NCBI GenBank assembly: GCA_029961685.1
Contig: JARWKL010000008.1
Location: forward strand, 9,364,501-9,428,500
Direction: 5' to 3'
Length of the DNA stretch: 64,000 nt
From: Aristolochia californica
Lineage: Eukaryota > Streptophyta > Magnoliopsida > Piperales > Aristolochiaceae
Part shown: in pieces, positions 41,693 through 52,403 of the stretch
Position numbering within the stretch: the stretch's first letter is position 1
Layout of the letters: every line of letters begins with the position of its first letter
Position numbers and translations under genes: made by a program
Notes under the pieces: generated by a model
What the model saw: only the letters and a program-made list of their open reading frames with translations
The model's database searches: none
What the model was told of the DNA's origin: nothing

Positions 41693-44600
41693 TCACCCCC
41701 CTCCTGGAGAAATAGCTTGTCCTCAAGCTCGAAAGCAGGGTAGGGAGCCTTCAAAGACGCCCAGGGCTCCCAGGTAGTGTCCATAAGGTCAGTATCTGCC
41801 CACTGCACTAAAATCTCCTCGTCGCCCCGAATTTTGCGAGCCTTCAACACCTGAGTGGGAGTGGAAAGCACCCATCCCTCCTGCAGCGGTGTCAAGGGTG
41901 TGTGGAGCAATGGAGAGTCTCCAGTGAAGGCCTTCAATTGAGTGACGTGAAAGACATCATGGAGCTTAGCATCGTGTGGTAGCTGCAAATGGTAGGCGAC
42001 TATGCCAATGTGTTTCAGCACTGGAAAGGGCCCATAAAACTTAGGGGACAACTAGTGATGCTTGGAGGTCGTAAGGGAGAGCTGCCGGTAATGTTGAAGA
42101 TGAAGCCACACATAATCCCCCAGAGAAAATACCACATGACGGTGGTGTTTATCATAATAGAGTTTCATACCTTGTTGTGCTTCTTGGAGATGAGTGCGCA
42201 CCTAGCTGAGCATGGCATCCTGTTCTGCTAAAGCCTAGTCAAGGGTGGCCACCTTGGAAGAGTCAGGTTCATACGATAAGAGCCAGGGTGGATCTCTGCC
42301 ATACACGACCTTGAAAGGAGTTGTGCCAAGTACGTTGTGGTAGGAGGTATTATAACAGAATTTTTCCCATGCCAACCATCTAACCCACCGTTTAGACGAG
42401 TCATCCACAAAACAACGGAGGTACATTTCAATGGTATGATTGACTACCTCGGTCTGTGGGTGGTAGGTGGAAGAGAAGGCCAACTTGGTTCCTTGCAGTT
42501 TGAAGAGTTCCTTCCAGAAAGTACTCATGAAGATGACATCTCTGTCACTAGTAATAGACACAGGCACACCATGTAATCTGACAATATAATCCATGAAGAG
42601 TTAGGTGACATGAGCCCCTATGTATGGATGCGCCATAGGTTAAAAATGTGCATATTTTGAGAAGCGGTCAACCTCCACAAAAATAAAGGATTTGTCCGAA
42701 GAGGGCGGCAGTCCTTCGATAAAATCCATGGAGATATCTGCCCATACCTGCGAAGGTAACTGCAGTGGTTAGAGCAACCCTACTGGACTTAAGGATTTTG
42801 CTTTGTTCCGCTGACAAGCTGTCACATAGTTGGCCACACTCCGCTTCATGCCCCGCCAATAAAAATCCCGACTGAAATGGAAATATGTTTTCTACCGGCC
42901 CTCATGGGTACTATCATGAAATATCGGCAATATACTGTGAATGAGTGGCGAGGTGTGATGGAGATATATCCGGTTCCAGAACAAGATAAGATGATCCTGG
43001 ATTGCCCAATTACTATCCATGGTATTCGGCTCAATACTATGATATAACTAAAGCAGCTCCGGATGCTGTTGTGTTTCCTCCCGAATAGAGTCCAGCAAAA
43101 AAAAATTGGGCTGATTGATAGCGTGTAATTGAGGCTCATACAGGTCTCTGTGGGACAAGGCATCGGCCCCCACATTATGGTTGCCCAGTTTTTACTCAAC
43201 CGTGAAGCCAAACCCCATCAATTTGCTCAACCAATGCTGCTAAGGGGATGTGGTGAGACGCTGCTCAAGGAGATATTTCAGACTCCAATGATCCGTCCAT
43301 ATCAGAAATGGGTGCCCCCAAAGATAGGGCCTCTAGTCATGTATGGCTTTAGCTAAACCGATCAGTTCCCTTTCATAGGTAGTGAGTTTGTGGTGATGTT
43401 GGCCTAGTTGTCTGCTGAAATAAGCGATAGGGTGTCCATGTTGCTGTAAGACTGCGCCAATACCCCTGCCAGATGCATCACAATCAACCACAAACAACTC
43501 TTCAAAGTTGGGTAGCTGCAATACCGGTGCCAAGGATAATGCTTCCTTCAATGTGTCTAAAGAAGAAGTTGTTGTCTCTGACCAACTAAAAGCATTTCAC
43601 TTCAAAAGATTGTTGAACGGAGCAGCAATCTGTCTGTAGTTACAGATGAATTTTCTGTAGTAGCCTGCAAGTCCCAAAAATCCCCTTAATGCTGAGACGG
43701 ATGTGGGAGTAGGCCAGTCAGTTATTGCCTGTATTTTGCTCTGGTCTACCTTCACGCCATCTGCTGATATGACGTGGCCCAAATATGCCACTCGGATGTG
43801 CCCATAGAACATTTGGATTGATTTAAAACCAAATGATGGGAGCGTAAAATAGTGAATACCTGGTGTAGATGCTGAAGGTACTCGCCCCAGTGCTTGCTAT
43901 AAACTAGGATATCATAAAAAATAAAAATAAATAAGAACGAACTTCCTCAAGAGAGAACTAAATACCTCATTCATGAGGGCCTAGAAAGTGGAAGGTGCGT
44001 TGGAGAAACCAAATGGCATGAGTACAAACTCTAAATGCCCATGGTGCATGCGGAACACGGTCTTCTCCACGTCTGCAGGATGAACACAAATCTAATGGTA
44101 ACCTGACTTCAAGTCCAGCTTGGTAAATAAGGTGGCGCCATGTAATTCATTTAATAGGTCATCAACTACTGGTATGGGAAATTTATCTTTAATTGTATGA
44201 GCATTGAGTTGTCTGTAGTCAACACAAAATCTCCAGGACTTGTCATGTTTCTTAACCAATAACACCGGGGATGAAAAGGGGGACCTGCTAGGATGGATAA
44301 TCCCTTGGGCGAGCATAGTTTGGCATTGATGCTCAATTTCATTCTTCTATAAGTGGGGGTAATGGTAGGGCCGGACCACCAAGGGTTTAGTCCCCAATTT
44401 CAACCTTATACGGTGATCACAATGTCGAATAGGCGGAAGGGCAGTCGGGGCCTGAAATAAGTCACCAAATTCGGTAAGTAAAGTATTTAACTTACAGTGT
44501 TCAGCGCACTGGACCTGAAGTTCCTGAAGAGTGTAGGGCACAGTAGCAAGTGTGCCATGAAGTGTAATTTGATGTTGGTCAGTTGTAAAAGTAATGGTAA

Positions 44601-45056
44601 GTGCCTTGAAATCCCACAAGATAGGCCCCAACATCTGTAGCCATTTAATACTGAGGACAAAGTCAAACCCAGCCAGTGGAATGACCAAAAAATCTGCGAC
44701 AAATGAGTGTCCTTCAATACAAAATTCTGTTGAAGGAGAATTGCTTGCACTGGAAATTTTTACCCCATTGGCCACTGAAACAGAGATGCCTGAGTTCTGT
44801 TGAATCACCAACCCAAGTTGTTTTGCGCCTAGCTGACTAAAGAAGTTGGGGGTGCTGCCTGAATCCACTAAAGCCAGTAACTCTAGGTGTTGCAACCCTG
44901 CACGGACTTGCATCGTGTTAGAGTTGTGCATGCTAGTCATAGCATGGAGGGAAATGGTTGGTTCATCCTGTTCGGTCTCAACACTGTCTTCCACTGGGTG
45001 ATCTTCCTCTGTGTCATCCAATACCTCCAACCAGAATAACCGTTTGCATTGGTGAC
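41693..45056 (-). pseudogene. Gyp3 protease to chromodomain
   Basis: Polypurine tract (minus) at 41693-41706. Going upstream: chromodomain (ILVQWADTDLMDTTWEP, ~41770-41830), GPY/F (KFYGPFPVL, DVFHVTQL, 41940-42050), integrase core (FIEGLPPS at ~42710, SDRDVIF at ~42540, HPQTEVVN at ~42445, where relatives read HPQTDGQTEVVN), zinc domain (~42830-42930), RNase H (DASGRGIGAVLQQ, ~43450-43490), RT (~43880-44330) and protease (ALVDSGSTPNFFSQ, ~44830-44880). Frames are broken repeatedly; the RT catalytic block near 43900 is damaged. The stretch 44347-45030 is the longest open piece. Confidence 0.82.
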
Positions 45057-45061
45057 CATGG

Positions 45062-45411
45062 TGTTATGGACTCATTAGGGGTTTATTTTTAATTTCTATT
45101 CATTAGGGGTTTATTTGCAATTTTTATTCATTAGGGGTTTATTTGAAATTTCTATTCATTAGGGGTTTATTTGTAATTTGTTGAACTTATGGCCTTTGGC
45201 ATGTTTTCCCTAACTCCCTATATAGGGACGGGAGATGAATGAAGAAAGTAAGAATTGAAAAAATTAGAATTAAACAGGTTGGATTCCCCCTCAGAGGTCT
45301 AGGTCGGATTCTCCCTGTGAGGTCCAAGGTCGAGCCTCCTTCAAGGGTCAATCCCTTCCTCCCCACGCTGGAAGAAATCGTCCGGTGGTTGATCCGAAAT
45401 GGGGCATAACA
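45062..45411 (+). repeat. CapI 5' LTR
   Basis: TGTTATGGACTC to GGGCATAACA. Contains four copies of a 28-bp repeat (cattaggggtttattt...) at about 45071-45178. Confidence 0.9.
45218..45226 (+). promoter_or_regulatory. Candidate CapI TATA box
   Basis: ctatatagg in the 5' LTR, matched by ctatataag at the same place in the 3' LTR (~48494). Function is inferred from position. Confidence 0.5.
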
Positions 45412-45414
45412 TCT

Positions 45415-45426
45415 TGGTATCAGAGC
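45415..45426 (+). other. CapI primer-binding site
   Basis: TGGTATCAGAGC, a full 12-base match to tRNA-Met, 3 bases after the LTR. Confidence 0.9.
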
Positions 45427-45750
45427 AGACCATCCGTGGCGATTCATTTTCCTGGGAGGATTTTGCATCTATATTTGGTGGAACAATGTCTAGTTAGGGA
45501 GAAACAACATCATGCCATGGTGCAGGCCATGGAGGAAATCAAGACAGACATGTATGCCGTGAATGAAAATTTACCGCGGATCATACAGATACTAAATGAG
45601 GAAGTGGGTCATGGTCAGACGCCGCTGGGCAGCTCCACTCTTCTGGCCAAGCACCACCATTCCCGCCTACCCCCAACCCCACTACTTCTACGCCATCAAA
45701 CCCTGCCCCCACCTAGGGCTCCTCTGTGCCCAGCACAACCTTCGTCGGCC
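45427..45750 (+). pseudogene. CapI Gag N-terminal remnant
   Basis: The frame reads MVQAMEEIKTDMYAVNENL, GHGQTPLGSSTLLAKHHH and a proline-rich PPTPLLLRHQTLPPP. It matches the Gyp3 Gag N-terminal region (ALNETMQ, RGQTPPSSSPILAETHH, proline-rich, at ~49400-49590 minus). The Gag core, which should follow at RYxKLDFPTYDG, is absent; unrelated sequence starts near 45750. Confidence 0.65.
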
Positions 45751-46385
45751 AAAATGCCAATTCTGGAGCTCTTGGTCACAGAAAAGCTCCCCCAAATTCC
45801 AACACCAGAGGCAGTGACCCCAAATCGTGCACACCGGAGGGTTTTTCCCCGCCATTGTCTTACGGGAAGCCATACCCCTTCCTGCACAATGGGTGCTTCC
45901 ATTCTGAAGGATCGCAGACTCGGAAAAGCTTTCCGACCTCCCGATATCAAAAGGCGGGGACCCGGATTTTGGGAAATTGGCAGACATTTCTGCCCAAATC
46001 CCGTCGATACAGGCTGATTTGGGTTCGACCTCCAAAATCCCCTTTTCATGGCCAGCCGCACATCTTCCCACACGATAGATGGAAGTATTTCCATCTACCT
46101 TGGTCATGGCGAATCAATTCGACCCTCCCTCTGTCTCCGACAATCTACTAGCACCGGTAGAAACAAGAGTCCACCACAAAATGAGGAAGTGTCGTCGAAA
46201 ACTTGTCCGGTGGGATGTGACTTCCGACCTTCACCTCCCACTCGCAATCCCCCTCTCCACCGAACCGAGGTAACCCAACTTCCAAATTGGGTGGCCGTGG
46301 CTCAAAAAAAAAATTTGGGGGGAATTGGCTTCCGGCCAACATCTATCAGTTTCAATCTCCTTTTCGGCAATCTAGTGGAGCAACC
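45751..46385 (+). other. CapI insert 1, origin unrecognised
   Basis: G/C-richer than its surroundings and open over long stretches in several frames on both strands (for example 45726-46151 plus). No domain I recognise. It is neither gypsy gag nor pol and is probably a captured host segment or UTR. Confidence 0.4.
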
Positions 46386-46710
46386 TCATCCACGCAGTTT
46401 TGGGGCATTGTCAAAATGGCAGCTTCGATTCGGCATCTCTGGTTTTTGATAGACTGGTCAAGGCAGGTTCTCAGCCAAACTCTGTTACTTATTCGTGTTT
46501 CCTTCAAGGTCTTTGCAATGCTGGTCGTCTTAAGGAAGCTTGTGATCTACTCATTGACATGAGAAATAGAGGTGTTTGTCCTATCATTCAAACTTACACT
46601 GGTTTGATCCTTGGGTTGTTTAGAGTGGATTACTTTGAATTTCCTATTGGCTTGTTTAACAAGATGTTACAAGATAGTGTGGTTCCTCACCCAGTCACTA
46701 ATAATGCTCA
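46386..46710 (+). pseudogene. Captured PPR-protein fragment
   Basis: The frame reads FDRLVKAGSQPNSVTYSCFL, QGLCNAGRLKEACDLLIDM and RNRGVCPIIQTYTGLILGL: two consecutive 35-residue pentatricopeptide repeats and part of a third (P-class spacing, with the typical LcxaGrlkeA..ll..M..rGv.P core). PPR proteins bind organellar RNA; a full protein has ten or more repeats, so this is a piece only. No intron-like break. The frame runs on into unrelated sequence to 47150, giving a chimeric 250-codon frame. Confidence 0.8.
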
Positions 46711-47123
46711 ACAATCATGGTATGAATTACTAGTCATACCTCTTTGGTGTGAGCTTCTGTGTTCAATCATGATTCCACTTTCTATCAAGGTTTCTCTCGA
46801 TTCTGTGATGAGTTTATATGCAACACTTATAGACTGGGATGATGAGATGTATGATACGGACACCAACACTCCTTCCCATGCTGCAAATACAGCAATCTGT
46901 AAGGATTTGGGACCAGTGGAGTACATTTTGCCTATCGCCAATGCTTGTTCTGAAGTTTATAGAAAGTCAGGTAGCTTTTATTTTCTTTGTAAGCACGGCT
47001 TGGATGGAACTCACCCTAGAGCTGACAGCAGTGTTGACCTACTGACTAAATTTTGCAGTTCTATTGCTGGTGTATATACTTCTCTTGGAATTCATAGTGA
47101 GTGTGCTTGCAATGACATGTGGA
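46711..47123 (+). pseudogene. CapI insert 3, exon-like, unrecognised
   Basis: In frame with the PPR piece: SWYELLVIPLWCELLC.., AICKDLGPVEYILPIANACS.., DLLTKFCSSIAGVYTSLGIH. Codon use and composition look like plant coding sequence, but I do not recognise the family. It may itself be a fusion; the join with the next segment is near 47110-47125. Confidence 0.45.
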
Positions 47124-47627
47124 GCTATTGCAAAAAGGTTAGACCACGATAGATTTGGATTGGATGGAGAATTTTTTCAACATATAATAGAACAACTTCC
47201 TGAAGCCCACTCTTGTTGCCAGTATTTTATGAGGAGGACTTATTTAGGGTCCCACACTGATGACTTGCTCAGAAAATCTAAGAAGCAGCGCAATGAGGAT
47301 TTGTTTAATGAACCTAGAGCTGGCTGGTGATGTTATTCAGGCATGGGAATTACTAGTTCGTTTTTATGACGTATTAGAGCTTAAAGAGCCTATATCCTTT
47401 GAGGAACTTAAAAAAGAACTCCTTGACCCATGGTTTGATGATCCAAACTATCTTGAAAAAGTTGAAAAAGAAATACAGCAAGAAAAAGACCTTTCCATGC
47501 AGGGCAGTGAGCGCCCTGGCTTGTCCACTTCTTCGTCTACTTGTGAAGCTGGAATTCCTCCCAAGGATTATCCCAGTGATTCAATTATTATGATTGAAGG
47601 GGAGTCCAGCACTGAAGCTACTCAGGA
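47124..47627 (+). pseudogene. Captured DDT-domain protein fragment
   Basis: First frame: CGAIAKRLDHDRFGLDGEFF and IIEQLPEAHSC. After a frameshift near 47310: LAGDVIQAWELLVRFYDVLE, LKEPISFEELKKELLDPWFD, then a charged segment. The GDVIQ.WELL.RF.DVL..EPISFEELE.EL pattern is the DDT domain of plant chromatin proteins; the layout resembles the C-terminal part of MBD9-like proteins (low confidence on the exact family). No intron signal separates the blocks. Confidence 0.6.
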
Positions 47628-48176
47628 TCATGCCCCTGAAAATCTTCAACTCTTTCGGGCCAAATTGCTGGCTTCTGTCTCTCTTGGTGCGACTAATGTA
47701 GGATATGCTGGAGTCTTCCATGTTGCAAGTCCATTCCCTCCGGGTAGTGTCCCCAATCCAGAGATTGACTTAATTGAGCTTGCTGTGACTGGTACCTCAA
47801 TGTACCTAAGGCATTTATTGAGGCACCTGTGAGACAGGTTATAGTTGTTTCTTCTTCCTTTTTTGTTCCTATGCCAACAACGTGGCCAAATGATACAATC
47901 ATAGATGAAACTTGCTGTTCAGACAAAGTATACTACAAAACAACTGGAAACTGGTACTGCCTTGCAAAAATAGCAGCCGCAAGAAAAGCTTTAGAGTATG
48001 GATAGAAACACAACATCCGACGTGTAGTTGATGTCCGAGATGTCGCTGAAGCTCTTCTCCTTATATATGCAAGATCAAATGCATATGGGAGATCCATATG
48101 TGGCCCCCACGCAATACGGGCACATGATTTAGTTGACAAGTTACTGAGCATGTTTTCACAGTATAATTATCCTCAT
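47628..48176 (+). pseudogene. Captured cinnamoyl-CoA-reductase-like fragment
   Basis: The frame reads ENLQLFRAKLL, YAGVFHVASPFPPGSVPNPE, IDLIELAVTGT; then, one frame over, VRQVIVVSS, TIIDETCCSDK, NWYCLAKIAAARKALEYG; then after a stop VVDVRDVAEALLLIYA, YGRSICGPHAIRAHDLVDKL. These are consecutive blocks of plant CCR-like short-chain reductases, including the NWYC.AK catalytic Y/K motif. About 70 residues between ALEYG and VDVRDVAEAL are missing, as are the N-terminal NAD-binding part and the C-terminus. A one-base shift occurs near 47803. Intron-free in what remains. Confidence 0.85.
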
Positions 48177-48309
48177 TGCTCTACTTTTGTACTCCAGCGC
48201 GCTGCCTCTGATACAGCAGTTGCCACTTTACATGGACCTAGCCATCGGCACGGACAGACCATTCTACATTCGAGCTTAAGGACAAGATCGTTCTCTAGGA
48301 GGGGAGTAA
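48177..48309 (+). pseudogene. CapI Pol C-terminal remnant and polypurine tract
   Basis: tcgagcttaaggacaagatc (48270-48289) is the gypsy Pol tail (FELEDK..), followed by the purine tract aggaggggagt (48297-48307) against the 3' LTR. The ~90 bases before it (48177-48269) are not recognised. Confidence 0.7.
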
Positions 48310-48687
48310 TGTTATGGACTCATTAGGGGTTTATTTACAATTTCTATTCATTAAGGGTTTATTTGCGATTTCTATTCATTAGGGGTTTATTTGCGATTTC
48401 TATTCATTAGGGGTTTATTTTCAATTTCTATTCATTAGGAGTTTATTTGCAATTTTTTGAACTTATGGCCTTTGGCATGTTTTCCTTTACTCCCTATATA
48501 AGGACGTGAGATGAATGAAGAAAGTAAACATTGAGAAAATTAGAATTAAATAGGTCGGATTCTCCCTCAGAGGTCTAGGTCGGATTCTCCCTTTGAGTTC
48601 CAAGGTCGAGCCTCCTTCAAGGCTCAATCCCTTCCTCCCCACGCTGGAAGAAATCATTTGGTGGTTGATCCGAAATAGGGCATAACA
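48310..48687 (+). repeat. CapI 3' LTR
   Basis: 378 bp. Same as the 5' LTR but with five copies of the 28-bp repeat instead of four (~48319-48455), which accounts for the whole 28-bp length difference. Confidence 0.9.
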
Positions 48688-48692
48688 CCTAG

Positions 48693-49750
48693 ACATATTG
48701 TTCATCACAGTTATAACAAAGGTCCTTGGCTCGCCGTTGTTCCATGTCAGGTTGAGACATGCATCGAATGTACTGGGCTGGTGGTGTGGAGGGGAAATTG
48801 TTAGCACGTGGAGCTGAATTGGGTCCATTGTGTGGAGTCCCTGAATATGATAAGGGGGCAGTGGAGGGCGCTCTGCTTGGCCAAGAAGGTCTTCTGACGA
48901 GAGACTCTTTGTGGACATGCTGTTTGGCATCTATGATTCGGGCAAGGTTCATAGCATGGGATAGGTCGTGAGGGTCATGCAATTCTACCTCTAGACGCAA
49001 GGCCTCTGTCAATCCAATAGTAAATAGATTAACATGCTGCGAGGGCATCACAAATCAACTGGCACGGGCTAGGCGTTCCTGAAAATACTTTTGATACAGT
49101 TCTATTGTCCCAGTCTGTTTCAAATTCACCAGATCACCCAAAGGATTGCTCCGTGTAGGCGGATCAAACCTTAACATGCAGTATTCTTTAAACAAATCCC
49201 AATCAGGAGCATGATGTGTAGATTGAAACTGGTGGTACCATAGAAGCACTTCATCAAGCATATGGAATGCGGCTAAATGGACCCAGTCAGCCGCATTGGT
49301 TATTTGATTGTAAAAGAACTGGTCACATCGGTGTAACCAGATCAAGGGGTCCTTAGAGCCATCAAAGGTAGGAAAATCAAGCTTTGCATACCTGGGCACC
49401 GATTTGAGACCTGGAGAGTGGGGTCCTATGGTGGGGGGATTTTGATGGCGCAGAGGTGGTGGGGGTGGGGGCGGGTGGGGATGGTGTGTCTCAGCCAGAA
49501 TAGGGGAACTGCTCGGCGGCGTCTGACCTCTAACCAATCCCTCTTCCACTCGCCATATCAGATGTTGCATTGTCTCATTCAAGGCAGACATGGCTGACTA
49601 GAGATCATCAATGCGGAGACGATTTTCTTCAATGGAATGACGATGTTCCTCCATAACTTGACATAAATCCTCCTGGGAAGAGGAATCACCAAGGGTGGAC
49701 CTATCTGATACCAAGATGTTAGGGTCTTCCCTTGCCTTGGATCTCGTCAC
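48693..49750 (-). pseudogene. Gyp3 gag
   Basis: The minus strand reads from the LTR (RRVTRSKAREDPNILVSDRS; the usual internal M is K) through a TAG near 49600, then the proline-rich spacer, Gag core (KLDFPTFDGSKDPLIWLHRC, ~49320-49385; RFDPPTRSNPLGDL, ~49130-49180), GLTEALRLEVELHDP and CYNCDEQYV at 48690-48720, where CapI interrupts the zinc knuckle. A frameshift lies near 49052. Confidence 0.85.
49702..49713 (-). other. Gyp3 primer-binding site
   Basis: tatctgatacca; the complement matches tRNA-Met for 10 bases and is coding (LVSDR). Confidence 0.75.
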
Positions 49751-50088
49751 CCTTCTTCCTCCTCTTTCCTCCAGGTTTGCTCTTGACGTGGGAATGAGTT
49801 TCCCGTGTTTAGTACGTGCAATGGTGAAGAACGAGTTGAGCCTTGGAGGAGGCTCGACTTGGACCTCAGAAGGGAGAATCTGACCTCTACTATCTAATTG
49901 ATTCAATGCTTTTTCATTTAGCCCTTCTTCCCTATAAATAGGAATAGGGACGCAAATGACAAACTTGACCCGAAGGTCACCAAGTTCACGAGACTTACAA
50001 TTAAACCAAACCATCATACATAAAAGGAAATTCCATAATTTAATTCCTACGTCTGTTTATTACCCAAGATGCTATGGAGTCCATAACA
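49717..50088 (-). repeat. Gyp3 5' LTR
   Basis: TGTTAGGGTCTTCCC to GTCCATAACA, 372 bp, complete, closely matching 41337-41692. Followed by CTTAT and LarE LTR sequence. Confidence 0.9.
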
Positions 50089-50266
50089 CTTATGTGATTA
50101 GGATGTCAGGTCATAGTAATCATGGTGGGTCCTACTTCTTATGTGCTTGGGCCTATCTTACAATACTCTTAGATATATGGGTTTTCCTTGGTCGTGTGGC
50201 CCATCTTACAATACTCTTAAATATGTGGGTCTTCCTTGGTCGTGGGATTGGGCCCATATTCCAACA
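50089..50266 (-). repeat. LarE 3' LTR, inner part
   Basis: Resumes LarE LTR at cttatgtgattaggatg and ends atattccaaca. Its first ~100 bp repeat 41235-41336, so the join is not a plain insertion. Confidence 0.8.
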
Positions 50267-51888
50267 CTCCCCCTCAAGCTACTGGTGAGAGAACATCATG
50301 AACTCCCAGCTTACTGCAAATGGTGCATAAAGTAAATTGGTAGTCCTCCACATCTTCCAACACTCCCCCTCACTCTGGTGCTCTCTTCCATGAGGTTGAG
50401 CAAGCCAATTAAGTGGGGGGGATATTTTTTACAGGGTATCAAGTTCATCCATCATGGTATCCCAATCATTGATATTTTTAAGTTCCTCCATCATGGTGTC
50501 CCAACCGTTGATATTTTTGACAGGGTATTAAGTTTCTCCATCATGGAATCCCAACTGTTGGTATGTTTTATGGGGTATTAAGTTCCTCCATCATGGAATC
50601 CCAACTGTTGATATTTTTTATATTTTTGACGGGGTATTAAGTTCATCCATCATGGAATCCCAACCATTGATATTTTTGATGGGGTATTAAGTTCCTCCAT
50701 CATGGAATCCCAACTGTTGATATTTTTTATATTTTTTACTGGGCAAAATAAATGATGATATGAAAAAGGATACTAAGGCCACCTCTTCTTCAATAATAAT
50801 GTCTCATCCGAAGAGACATAATAGTTGCAATTGAATATAACATGACCATCTTCCAACACATATAATAAAATTTGTAGAAGAACCCATGAAATAATCCGAT
50901 ATAAAAGTTTCTTCTTAGATGCACAAGCTTCATTTGTTCTCCCCTTTTCTTGAATATTTTGGTCACATAAAACTTATCCGCATATATTGAATAAAATACC
51001 TATTTCTTGTACTTCTTCTGCTTCTTCCCCCTCAAGTTGGGAGGCAATGGCAGTGATCCCATCTTTAACAAAATATCATAGATGTAGCAATAAACCCAAA
51101 TAATAGAGATGTATAAATAAGCCCTCAAACCAGGGACAAATAAGATATTTTCTGATATATCAACTCAAAAAGTGACGTAAAAAAATAGGCTTAAATTCGG
51201 ATTTTTCAATGCAATAGAATACCAACATGATCTTTAATTCTTCCAATGCAAATATATCTTTAAATATAGGTCAGATTGACATGAAATTTTCTCCTAAAGA
51301 AACTATACTTAAATACCTTTCATCCAATTATAACTTCTCTTAATAAAATATAATTATTAGAAGATAAATAATCTGATATATTTTGGTCTCTGTCATTTGG
51401 CCCAACTAAGCACTGTTTCTCCTTTTTTTCAGTATGACCATTGACTCTTCTAAGATCAATATCTCCTTATAAAAAAATCAGATTGAGAATTGGTTGAATA
51501 GTTAAGAATATAGACTTACAGATATTTCTTTTGATATATATTTCTCTGTATAAAGTCTTGTTCTTGATATCATACAATACCTCGGAAGTTGAAGCTTTCT
51601 ACTGCTGCTCAAATCTCTTTTGCAATATGACCTTCGATCATTCAAATATTGATTTCTCTTTGTTGATAACTTCGATTCAAAAAAATAGTTTTTCCTTGGA
51701 AATTAGACTCAAATATATTTCCTTCAATATATAATTTGCAATATGAAAATATGAGTATAGAGGTGAAAAACGCAAATCAAACTATGGGTGTAGGGACTGA
51801 AAAAAAATAACTACAAACCTAGACTTAGGGTTTAGGGTTTAGAGAAAATGATCTCATCATGGGTTGACCAAGTCAGCTCACAGAACAT
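50267..51888 (-). other. LarE interior, no gene seen
   Basis: Begins with a polypurine tract (minus strand) and a ~100-bp block similar to the end of the LarF LTR (gagagaacatcatgaactcccagctt.., ..catcttccaaca at ~50361). Then tandem repeats, then ~1.1 kb of A/T-rich sequence with no recognisable protein on either strand. Confidence 0.65.
50440..50745 (-). repeat. Six tandem repeats in LarE
   Basis: Units of about 35-65 bp with ttcctccatcatggaatcccaac, tgttgatatttttgac and ggggtattaag; homologous to the LarF repeats at 25140-25345. Confidence 0.85.
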
Positions 51889-51900
51889 GCTCTGATACCA
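51889..51900 (-). other. LarE primer-binding site
   Basis: gctctgatacca directly against the LTR start TGTTGAATTT. Confidence 0.88.
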
Positions 51901-52403
51901 TGTTGAATTTATGGAAAATAAAAATACTTCATTGACTTATTATAATCAAAGTACATGAACCTTTATTTATAATAGAGCAAGGTAGTAGAGTCCAATTATA
52001 ATAAAACTACCTTTGCCCAATTACACCCAAACTCTAACACTTAAAGATAAGTCCTAGCATAATTAAATAACTCAATATAAATAGAAGAAAAACATAACTC
52101 AAACTAGAACTCTTCTAGGACATTACCACAAGATAAAGATGCCAGCTCGTGGTTATCTTTGTGAGTCCTTCTTGATCTTCAAACCATCTTGTGGTTATGT
52201 TTGTGAGTCCTTCTTGATCTTCCAACTTATGAGATAAGGATGCTAGTTCGTGGTAATCATGGTGGGTCCTACTTCTTATGTGCATGGGCCCATCTTACAA
52301 TACTCGTAGATATGTGGGTCTTCCTTGGTGGTGTGGCCCATCTTTCAATACTCTTAGATATGTGGACCTTCCATGATCGTGTGGGCTTGGGCCCATATTC
52401 CAG
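51901..52403 (-). repeat. LarE 5' LTR
   Basis: 503 bp, TGTTGAATTTATGG to atattccag; the expected terminal CA overlaps or is lost at the target repeat CATTG. Confidence 0.85.

Larger units (their letters stand above)
45062..48687 (+). mobile_element. CapI: non-autonomous LTR element carrying host-gene fragments
   Basis: LTRs of 350 and 378 bp, a canonical primer-binding site and a polypurine tract define a retroelement. Between them only a short Gag N-terminal remnant and the last codons of Pol remain. The ~2.5 kb between holds, all in the sense direction, a PPR fragment, an unrecognised exon-like segment, a DDT-domain fragment and a CCR-like reductase fragment. Flanks are CATGG (45057-45061) and CCTAG (48688-48692), a weak 5-bp duplication in Gyp3 gag. 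It needed enzymes from another element. Confidence 0.85.
41331..50088 (-). mobile_element. Gyp3: Ty3/gypsy chromovirus remnant, split by CapI
   Basis: Minus-strand gypsy with a left LTR (3', lacking about its first 15-20 bases) and a complete right LTR. Without CapI it is ~5.1 kb. Every pol domain is present but frames are broken. CapI sits in the Gag/protease spacer: the zinc-knuckle codons resume on both sides. Confidence 0.85.
40912..52403 (-). mobile_element. LarE: non-coding LTR element, 3' LTR split by Gyp3
   Basis: The right LTR (51901-52403) has a primer-binding site beside it at 51889-51900. The left LTR begins at 40912 and, after Gyp3, ends at 50266 next to a pyrimidine tract ctccccctcaagct. 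The 5-bp sequence CATTG flanks the element (40907-40911 and 52404-52408), inside Cop5 between RT and RNase H. The interior is ~1.6 kb with no retroelement domain, so it is a non-autonomous LARD-type element. Confidence 0.82.

Noticed and set aside
45688..46107. Long minus-strand open frames opposite CapI insert 1
   Set aside because: They overlap long plus-strand frames in G/C-richer DNA with few stops, lack any known motif, and run against the direction of all other cargo.
46400..47152. A free-standing host PPR gene
   Set aside because: Only two to three repeats, no N-terminal targeting part, and it lies between a matched LTR pair in line with unrelated gene pieces. It is cargo of CapI.
51531..51734. 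Small protein gene in LarE
   Set aside because: A/T-rich, low-complexity frame with no motif and no counterpart in LarF.
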